From NCBI GenBank assembly GCA_029250305.1, contig JAQXFM010000315.1, positions 1 to 5,069 of the forward strand: 5,069 bases of DNA, given 5' to 3'. This DNA is from Candidatus Poseidoniaceae archaeon (GTDB lineage Archaea > Thermoplasmatota > Poseidoniia > Poseidoniales > Poseidoniaceae). The notes beneath the pieces are model-generated. The model worked only from the letters and a program-made list of their open reading frames with translations. It did no database searches and was not told where the DNA came from. A program made the position numbers and the translations under genes. This document shows, one piece after another, positions 1 through 5,069 of this stretch (the first letter of the stretch is position 1; the number at the start of each line of letters is the position of its first letter).

Positions 1-791
1 TGTTCATCGTTTGGAGCAGCACCGTGGAATGCAGGATTGTTTTCCATGTAGGAGATTCCGCCACCTTTGATGGTGTGAGCAATAAGAATGGATGGCCCAT
101 TGGAGTTTTCGTCGGCTTCGAGGAAATCCAAACCTTCCATGATCTCAGTCATGTTATGCCCATCAATTTCCTTGACATTCCATCCAAAAGACCGCCACTT
201 TGCAGGAATGTCAAACATCCGCATTTGTGCCTCGCAGAAATCATCGTTTTGGATTCTGTTTCGGTCAAGGATGACTTTGAGGTTGCCCAGTTCGTGGTGT
301 GCCGCAGCCATTGCCGCTTCCCAAACGCTTCCTTCTTGCATCTCACCGTCGCCAATCATGACAAAGGCACGTCGATCACTGTTGTCGAGCCGTGCTGCCA
401 CTGCACAGCCCATCCCAAAAGACAAGCCCATGCCGAGGGAACCCGCTGAAAAATCAACACCTGGGCACCACTTCATATCGACGTGACCTTGGCAAACGCC
501 GCCAAGCACTCGGTATGATTTCAAATCTTCATGGCTGATGAAGCCCATTTCAGCAAGCACTGCATACATACCTGGTGATGCATGGCCCTTAGAGAGAATG
601 AAACGGTCCCGATCAGGCCATTTTGGTTCGTCCGGCCGGACGCGCATACGGGTTGCATACAAAGCAGCGAGGAGATCAATTTCCGACAAGGAACCGCCGG
701 GGTGGCCTGCTTGAGCCCGGTAGACCATCTTGACTATCTCAACGCGGCACTTTCGTGCCATCTCTTCAACTTCGGCGATGCTTGCGGACAT
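1..791 (-). CDS. Transketolase, N-terminal (TPP-binding) subunit, 3' end cut by window edge
   Basis: This encodes the thiamine-diphosphate-binding half of a split transketolase, a cytosolic enzyme moving two-carbon ketol units between sugar phosphates in the non-oxidative pentose phosphate pathway. 263 residues are present, and archaeal N-terminal subunits are usually about 270-285 aa, so only a short tail is missing. Family motifs visible in order: AQAGHPGGSLSE (His30), LSKGHASPGMY (His70), QGHVD (His103), PGVDFSAGSLGMGLS, the cofactor motif GDGE (147-150) with its Mg2+-ligand partner Asn178 in LDRNRIQND, and MENNPAFHG (His256). The frame is open throughout. The ATG is chosen because the protein start fits the family and AGGGG lies 5 nt upstream. 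The catalytic glutamate and pyrimidine-binding domain reside in the C-terminal subunit of split enzymes, expected just past the left edge but not seen. The gene lies 74 bp after the OPT transporter on the same strand and may share its transcript. Confidence 0.95.
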   Translation of the reverse strand, partial: MSASIAEVEEMARKCRVEIVKMVYRAQAGHPGGSLSEIDLLAALYATRMRVRPDEPKWPDRDRFILSKGHASPGMYAVLAEMGFISHEDLKSYRVLGGVCQGHVDMKWCPGVDFSAGSLGMGLSFGMGCAVAARLDNSDRRAFVMIGDGEMQEGSVWEAAMAAAHHELGNLKVILDRNRIQNDDFCEAQMRMFDIPAKWRSFGWNVKEIDGHNMTEIMEGLDFLEADENSNGPSILIAHTIKGGGISYMENNPAFHGAAPNDE

Positions 792-865
792 AATTTCCCC
801 TGCTAACCTGTGGCCTTCACGGACGCCCTTTGATGGTTGTGCATCGCATGGTTGACCAAAGGTCC
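792..865 (-). other. 74-bp gap between OPT transporter and transketolase, no visible promoter
   Basis: Apart from the ribosome binding site this gap shows no AT-rich TATA-like block, so the transketolase may be transcribed from the OPT promoter (inference). It holds a 7-bp direct repeat ATGGTTG (833-839 and 848-854 on the plus strand, 15 bp apart) and a small GACC-AAA-GGTC palindrome (854-864) just after the OPT stop. The palindrome is too short and lacks a T-run, so it is not called a terminator. Confidence 0.4.
797..801 (-). promoter_or_regulatory. Ribosome binding site of the transketolase subunit
   Basis: Read on the minus strand this is AGGGG followed by AAATT and the ATG at 791, a 5-nt spacer. 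It supports the chosen start. It resembles the GGGGAA before the OPT gene more than the GGTGAT before the pump gene. Confidence 0.55.
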
Positions 866-2926
866 TCACTTCTTGGCAGGTGGAAGCAATGCTGCTGTGA
901 ATTTCTTTGCGACATCACTTGCGACCATGACGGCATCGCTGAACAAATTGTTTCCTTTGGGAAGGGCCCGTGTTGCAAGCCAGATGAAGACGGCCACAAA
1001 CCATCCAAAGAAGACTAACGAGAGCAAATTATTGAGGGTGACAACGCCAAAGATCTCGGGCAAACGAATGTCGAGGACAATTAACACCGCAATGAAAACG
1101 CCAAGGATGGATTCTCCGGCAATGAATCCTGCACCGATCAGCACACCACGATTTTCTACTTCTTTCGCAGCATCCTGTGCTTTCTTTGATGGTTCGATGT
1201 CAAGCCGGCCATCAACACGGTAATGCGCTGTACGGAGGGCAAAATATGAGATGATGCCACCGAGCATGATTGGTACAGACAATCCAAGCGGGAGATAAAT
1301 CCCAATTGCCACTGACATTACGGGCATTCGTAGGTAAATGAGCACCACGGCAATCAGTGCACCCAGCGTTACCATTTGCAAATTCAAATCCCCACCGAAT
1401 GCCCCTTGTATAATGGCACCAATCAATTCTGCTTGTGGTGCAAACAGAGCATCTGTACAGTCGTACTGATCTTCAACAGCGAGGGTTAGGTTTGTATTGG
1501 CGCATGCGGTTTTCGAAATTTGGAATGCATCATGGAGGAGCGCCAATGTGGGACCAATTACAACAGCGCCTGTAAGGACACCGATGATTTCAGCGACTTG
1601 CTGTCGCCATGGGGTGGCACCGACCATGTGGCCAGTTTTGAGGTCCTGCATCACGTCGCCTGCAATGGCTGCGGATGATGCGACCACGGCTGCAATGAGC
1701 AGGGTTGCCAACATGAGTTCCTCGCGACCAAGTCCGAGCATCAAATCACCAACCACCCAAACCAGAGCGACAGTGAACAGCAAGGTGGCGATGGTCATGC
1801 CGGAAACAGGCGAGTTCGAAGACCCAACAACGCCAGCAATGTAGCCGGCAACGGCTGCGAAAAAGAAGGCGACTACGGCCAAAAACAAAGCACCTGCGAG
1901 CGCAAGACCAAACGAGCCAGTTGACCACCAGTAGAACCCAAATGTAAGGATGACAAGAACCCCACAAAACATGATGACTTTGTCCAACGGCAAATCGATC
2001 TCAGTTCGAAGGGGCGTTTCATCCCCTTCTTCGGTTTTAATCAGCGCTTTGGATAGACCCGTAATGATAGTTTTTCGCATCGACCAAAGCGTGTAGACTC
2101 CGCCAACGACCATTGCCCCGACGCCGACGTAACGAATTTGTTCAGCCCAGATGCCGTAGAACCCTTCGACGAGGGTGGCTGAGTTCGGCCATCCGTGTAT
2201 GAGACCGTACATCGGGACGAGGATCCCGAAACCAATGACGCCGCCGAGGAAAATGAACGAGGCAATTCGAACGCCAACGATGTATCCCACAGAAAGCAGA
2301 GCAATTGACAAATCCATGCCGGCATACAAACGCGTACCTAAGAAACCAACCGCTGATTCGACAGTGTGGTGGGTGACTTCGAATCCCTTCACCATCAATC
2401 CATAGATCCCCCCGATTCCAAGGGCGTAGAGAATGGCTAATGCACCCTCGCCACCTTCTTCTCCGGCCACCAAAACCTCTCTGCAAGCCACGCCTTCAGG
2501 GTAGGGCAGTGCCTCTTCGACAATGAACAATCGACGCAGGGCAATCGTGAACATGGTGCCGAGTAAACCACCAAGGGTCGCAATGATGAGTGTATCAAGC
2601 CACTGTATGTCATCCCAAAGGCCAATCACAAGCATAGCTGGAACGGTGAAAATGACGCCCGCAGCCAAGGACTCACCAGCACTTGCCATGGTTTGGACAG
2701 CGTTATTTTCGAGGATGCTCACATCCTTGAACAACGAACGAAGGATGATCATCGACATCACAGCAGCGGGTATGCTTGCTGAGACGGTCATACCGGCATA
2801 CAAACCAAGGTAGGCATTTGCCGCCGTCATGAGGATGCCAAGGAGGATACCAACGATAATGACGCGCAGGGTCAACTCGTGTGGCGATTCTGACGCCGGA
2901 ATATACGGGTCGTGGTCAGCGCTCAT
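866..2926 (-). CDS. OPT-family (oligopeptide transporter superfamily) membrane transporter
   Basis: A complete 686-aa integral membrane protein with roughly 14-16 hydrophobic segments, typical in size for prokaryotic OPT proteins. Characterised eukaryotic relatives (OPT, YSL) import small peptides or metal chelates by proton coupling; the substrate here cannot be read from sequence. Family blocks in order: NAYLGLYAGMTVSASIP (37-53), ENNAVQTMASAGESLAAG (73-90), YPEGVACREVL (142-152), QDLKTGHMVGATPWRQQ (427-443), a conserved APQAELIGAIIQG stretch, PVMSVAIGIYLPLGLSVP (535-552) and GVLIGAGFIAGESILGV (594-610). These point to the prokaryotic branch (the TIGR00733 type) rather than fungal or plant OPTs. 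A polar loop between membrane segments carries two cysteines, C475 and C490. The ATG at 2926 is preferred over an in-frame TTG at 2956: it begins MSADHDPY, has GGGG 6 nt upstream, and the ten extra residues look unlike a conserved start. The gene is divergent from the P-type ATPase and is followed by the transketolase. Confidence 0.93.
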   Translation of the reverse strand: MSADHDPYIPASESPHELTLRVIIVGILLGILMTAANAYLGLYAGMTVSASIPAAVMSMIILRSLFKDVSILENNAVQTMASAGESLAAGVIFTVPAMLVIGLWDDIQWLDTLIIATLGGLLGTMFTIALRRLFIVEEALPYPEGVACREVLVAGEEGGEGALAILYALGIGGIYGLMVKGFEVTHHTVESAVGFLGTRLYAGMDLSIALLSVGYIVGVRIASFIFLGGVIGFGILVPMYGLIHGWPNSATLVEGFYGIWAEQIRYVGVGAMVVGGVYTLWSMRKTIITGLSKALIKTEEGDETPLRTEIDLPLDKVIMFCGVLVILTFGFYWWSTGSFGLALAGALFLAVVAFFFAAVAGYIAGVVGSSNSPVSGMTIATLLFTVALVWVVGDLMLGLGREELMLATLLIAAVVASSAAIAGDVMQDLKTGHMVGATPWRQQVAEIIGVLTGAVVIGPTLALLHDAFQISKTACANTNLTLAVEDQYDCTDALFAPQAELIGAIIQGAFGGDLNLQMVTLGALIAVVLIYLRMPVMSVAIGIYLPLGLSVPIMLGGIISYFALRTAHYRVDGRLDIEPSKKAQDAAKEVENRGVLIGAGFIAGESILGVFIAVLIVLDIRLPEIFGVVTLNNLLSLVFFGWFVAVFIWLATRALPKGNNLFSDAVMVASDVAKKFTAALLPPAKK

Positions 2927-2932
2927 TGAGTT

Positions 2933-2936
2933 CCCC
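2933..2936 (-). promoter_or_regulatory. Ribosome binding site deciding the OPT start at 2926
   Basis: On the minus strand GGGG is followed by the 6-nt spacer AACTCA and then ATG. This is the same kind of G-rich element, at nearly the same spacing, as before the transketolase gene. The alternative TTG at 2956 has no comparable element close upstream, which favours the shorter 686-aa product. Confidence 0.5.
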
Positions 2937-2988
2937 AAATCAAACAGGTTGTTCAAGACATCGCAACGAATGCAAAGGGTATTCCACC

Positions 2989-3000
2989 ATTATTATCATA
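2989..3000. promoter_or_regulatory. AT-rich TATA-like block, possible shared core of divergent promoters
   Basis: This is the only strongly AT-rich stretch in the divergent gap: ATTATTATCATA on plus, TATGATAATAAT on minus. It lies about 55 nt before the pump ATG and about 62 nt before the OPT ATG. If it acts as an archaeal TATA box about 25 nt before transcription starts, the leaders would be roughly 30-45 nt on each side. It is not a strong match to the archaeal consensus. GATAAT on minus resembles a bacterial -10, but no TTGACA-like -35 lies 17 bp before it. Confidence 0.3.
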
Positions 3001-3013
3001 AGTCCTCCATAGA

Positions 3014-3046
3014 ACCCATGCGTCGAGGGTGCTAACCCTCATGGGT
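3014..3046 (+). repeat. Nested inverted repeat in the pump gene leader
   Basis: The inner arms GAGGGT (3025-3030) and ACCCTC (3035-3040) are perfect reverse complements around the 4-nt loop GCTA. The outer arms ACCCATG (3014-3020) and CATGGGT (3040-3046) are also perfect complements, sharing one C with the inner arm and leaving CGTC unpaired on the left. The right outer arm overlaps the pump's Shine-Dalgarno. It could be an mRNA hairpin gating translation or a DNA operator palindrome; the pairing is directly visible but the function is inference. There is no T-run after it, and it sits directly before a start codon, so a terminator is unlikely. Confidence 0.6.
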
Positions 3047-3049
3047 GAT
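3044..3049 (+). promoter_or_regulatory. Ribosome binding site of the P-type ATPase
   Basis: GGTGAT lies 5 nt before the ATG at 3055 and is a full match to the archaeal 16S anti-Shine-Dalgarno AUCACC. An in-frame TGA at 3046-3048 shows that the protein cannot begin further upstream; only a TTG at 3052 is an alternative. Its first three bases lie within the right outer arm of the inverted repeat. Confidence 0.75.
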
Positions 3050-3054
3050 TTTTG

Positions 3055-5069
3055 ATGACACAAGGTGCATGGCATGACATCAGTCCAGAGGAAACATACC
3101 TAAAGTTGGACACGCAATCCGAAGGTCTCACTGAGACCGAGGTGATTGCACGTCGTGAAGTATACGGTGAAAACAAACTTCAGGAGCCTGAGAAAACACC
3201 GGCATGGATTCGTTTCGTCTCTCAATACAATGATCCACTCAATTATCTTTTGATTGGAGCGGCACTCATTGCCCTCGCCATCAATCCAGATCATCCAGGT
3301 GACGCCATCTTCATTTTCTTGGTACTCACAGCGAATGCAACCTTTGGGTTTTGGCAAGAAGGCCAAGCCGAACAAGCCATGGATTCCTTGAAACAAATGA
3401 CTGTATCGAGTTGCATCGTCGTGAGAGATGGTGTCGAAAAAGAAGTATCAACTCCGTTGTTAGTTCCCGGGGACATTGTGAAACTGGAAGAAGGAATCAA
3501 TGTCCCTGCTGATGTAAGGATTGTAGAATCTTATCAGTGCAAAGTCGACGAATCATCACTGACTGGTGAATCGGACAGCATCAAGAAAACGACACCTGCA
3601 CTCCCAACAGAGGCGCTGCTTGCAGACCGGAACAACATGGCCTACATGGGCACAAGCGTTGCTACTGGGAGGGCGGTTGGAATTGTTGTCAACATTGGGA
3701 TGAATACTGAACTTGGGCGCATTGCCAGTGACATCGTTGGTTCTGAATCACCGAAAACACCTCTTGAACACAAACTTGAATCACTTGGAAAGTTCCTTGG
3801 TTCAATTGCTCTGGTCGTCGCTGTTTTGTTGGTGTCGTTTGAATTGATTTTTGCACTCGGTGACGATACAGCGAACTTGAAGGAAGTGGCCGTCGACCAA
3901 TTCATCATCGCCATTGCGATCTTTGTGGCCATCGTTCCAGAAGGGTTGCCGATCATCCTTGTGATTACACTTGCGCTCGGCATGAGAAACATGGCCCGCC
4001 ACAAGGCAATCATCCGCCGCATGAAAGCAGTGGAGACACTTGGTTCGACCACTGTAATCTGCTCAGACAAAACTGGTACGCTCACCAAGAATCAAATGAC
4101 CGCTCGGCAACTCACCACCACAGAAGGGACGTTCACCATCTCAGGTGAAGGGTTCAAGCCATCTGGTGATTTGAGTTACAACGGGACCGTTGTCACAAAT
4201 GACGAACTGTCAGGCTTCCAAAGTGACCTTGCTTTCAGGCTCTCTGCAGCTTGTTTGAGCCTTTGTCACAATTCCCAAATATCGAAGGTCGACGGTCATT
4301 GGCAGGCCCTTGGCGATCCTACGGACTCTGCTTGCGCAGTGCTTGGATGGAAAATTAATGGTGATGTCAAGAAATTCGCACAACGCCACTCGAGGCTCCA
4401 CGAGTTTTTCTTCGACACAACGCGCAAGCGTATGTCTGTAATCCACGATTATGAAGGGGAACGCTGGGTATTCTCCAAAGGTGGAGCGGGCGGTTATGTA
4501 TCCCTTGTTGAATGGAAAATTCAAGATGGTGAAATTGTCCCGATTGAACAATCTGACTTCGAAATGGCATCTCAAGCCAACAAAGAAATGGCCGGACAAG
4601 CCATGCGCGTCATTGCCTTATGCGCTCGCCGTCTTGACGATGATGAAGATATTGAAGATATCAACACAGTCGAATCGAGTTTCATCTTCCTTGGACTTGT
4701 CGGAATCATGGACCCACCCCGAGCCGAAGTGAAGGATGCCATAGCTGTCTGTCAACGCGCTGGTATACGTGTCAAGATGATCACCGGTGACCAACAGTAC
4801 ACTGCTGAAGCGATTGGTCGAGAACTGAACATTACTGAAGGGGGCATTCCTCCAGTCAACGGTCGGGCTCTCACAGATTTCGATGATGAACAACTCGCTG
4901 AAGCCTCTGCAAAGGCTTCGATTTTCTCCCGAGTTACCCCCGAACAAAAAATGAGAATTGTCTCATCACTGCAAGAACAGGGAGAAATTGTGGCCATGAC
5001 GGGTGACGGTGTCAACGATGCACCAGCCCTCTCACGAGCCAACATTGGTATCGCGATGGGCATTGCCGG
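3055..5069 (+). CDS. Type II P-type cation-transporting ATPase (Ca2+-ATPase-like), 3' end cut by window edge
   Basis: A membrane pump that couples ATP hydrolysis, via a phospho-aspartate, to cation movement. 671 residues are present; relatives are about 850-920 aa, so M5 to the C-terminus is missing. In order: N-terminal cation-ATPase domain (about 5-60), M1-M2 (about 64-105), actuator domain with TGES (170-173), M3 (about 247-270), M4 with VAIVPEGLP (291-299, Glu296), phosphorylation motif DKTGTLT (Asp338), GDPTD (420-424), the nucleotide-domain block FFDTTRKRMSV (452-462), Lys475-Gly476, MDPPR (552-556), MITGD (575-579) and TGDGVNDAPAL (649-659). The SERCA-like PEGLP, rather than the PEGLL of Na+,K+-ATPases, favours Ca2+ or Mn2+, but the M5-M6 ligands that would settle the ion are outside the window. 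The usual KGAPE reads KGGAGG here. The ATG is fixed by GGTGAT and an upstream in-frame stop. Confidence 0.95.
   Translation, partial: MTQGAWHDISPEETYLKLDTQSEGLTETEVIARREVYGENKLQEPEKTPAWIRFVSQYNDPLNYLLIGAALIALAINPDHPGDAIFIFLVLTANATFGFWQEGQAEQAMDSLKQMTVSSCIVVRDGVEKEVSTPLLVPGDIVKLEEGINVPADVRIVESYQCKVDESSLTGESDSIKKTTPALPTEALLADRNNMAYMGTSVATGRAVGIVVNIGMNTELGRIASDIVGSESPKTPLEHKLESLGKFLGSIALVVAVLLVSFELIFALGDDTANLKEVAVDQFIIAIAIFVAIVPEGLPIILVITLALGMRNMARHKAIIRRMKAVETLGSTTVICSDKTGTLTKNQMTARQLTTTEGTFTISGEGFKPSGDLSYNGTVVTNDELSGFQSDLAFRLSAACLSLCHNSQISKVDGHWQALGDPTDSACAVLGWKINGDVKKFAQRHSRLHEFFFDTTRKRMSVIHDYEGERWVFSKGGAGGYVSLVEWKIQDGEIVPIEQSDFEMASQANKEMAGQAMRVIALCARRLDDDEDIEDINTVESSFIFLGLVGIMDPPRAEVKDAIAVCQRAGIRVKMITGDQQYTAEAIGRELNITEGGIPPVNGRALTDFDDEQLAEASAKASIFSRVTPEQKMRIVSSLQEQGEIVAMTGDGVNDAPALSRANIGIAMGIA

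Noticed and set aside
24..486. Overlapping plus-strand open frames of 141 and 132 codons
   Set aside because: They lie antisense to the transketolase subunit, whose motifs are clear on the minus strand; their translations show no family features.
854..864. GACC-AAA-GGTC palindrome after the OPT stop as a terminator
   Set aside because: The stem is only 4 bp and no T-run follows on the minus strand.
1497..1844. Plus-strand open frame of 115 codons inside the OPT gene
   Set aside because: It is antisense to conserved OPT blocks, including QDLKTGHMVGATP, and is rich in residues typical of a shadow frame.
2927..2956. Upstream TTG start at 2956 giving a 696-aa OPT protein
   Set aside because: A TTG start without a close Shine-Dalgarno is less likely than the ATG at 2926, which has GGGG at a 6-nt spacing.
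3642..4088. Minus-strand open frame of 148 codons inside the pump gene
   Set aside because: It is antisense to the M3-M4 and DKTGT region of the ATPase and is a shadow of that reading frame.
4210..5063. Minus-strand open frames of 129, 109 and 103 codons under the pump's nucleotide and hinge domains
   Set aside because: The plus-strand frame carries all of the expected ATPase motifs here; the minus-strand products are unrecognisable and have no supported starts.
1..5069. CRISPR array, insertion sequence, tRNA or rRNA gene, defence or other novel multi-gene system
   Set aside because: No spaced repeat array, transposase, terminal repeats or RNA-gene signature was seen; nearly all of the window is covered by three housekeeping or transport genes.

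Overview
The window holds three genes of ordinary, recognisable families and two short intergenic gaps. Both edges cut through genes. The left two genes are on the minus strand: an OPT-family transporter followed by the N-terminal subunit of a split transketolase, which runs off the left edge. The third gene, a type II (Ca2+-ATPase-like) P-type cation pump, is on the plus strand and runs off the right edge. The pump and the transporter are divergent and share a 128-bp gap.

The organism is most likely an archaeon, perhaps a planktonic euryarchaeon of the Poseidoniales (Marine Group II) type. This is inference. The transketolase ends as a separate N-terminal half, as in archaea (and some bacteria). 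The pump gene has a Shine-Dalgarno GGTGAT, a full match to the archaeal anti-SD AUCACC. No clear bacterial -35/-10 pair is visible, and the only promoter-like sequence is an AT-rich TATA-like block. A bacterium with a split transketolase is not excluded, and the lineage cannot be fixed without a search.

Layout: 1-791 (-) transketolase N-terminal subunit, 263 residues present, 3' end missing; 792-865 gap with its ribosome binding site and no visible promoter; 866-2926 (-) complete OPT transporter, 686 aa from the preferred ATG; 2927-3054 divergent regulatory gap with an AT-rich block at its centre and a nested inverted repeat next to the pump's ribosome binding site; 3055-5069 (+) P-type ATPase, 671 residues present, cut just after the TGDGVNDAPAL hinge motif.

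The genes do not form an obvious single pathway: the transketolase belongs to the non-oxidative pentose phosphate pathway, the OPT protein probably imports peptides or a related solute, and the pump exports or sequesters cations. The OPT and transketolase genes could be one transcript. The most notable non-coding feature is the inverted repeat whose outer arm overlaps the pump's Shine-Dalgarno. I found no mobile element, CRISPR array, RNA gene or clearly new system.
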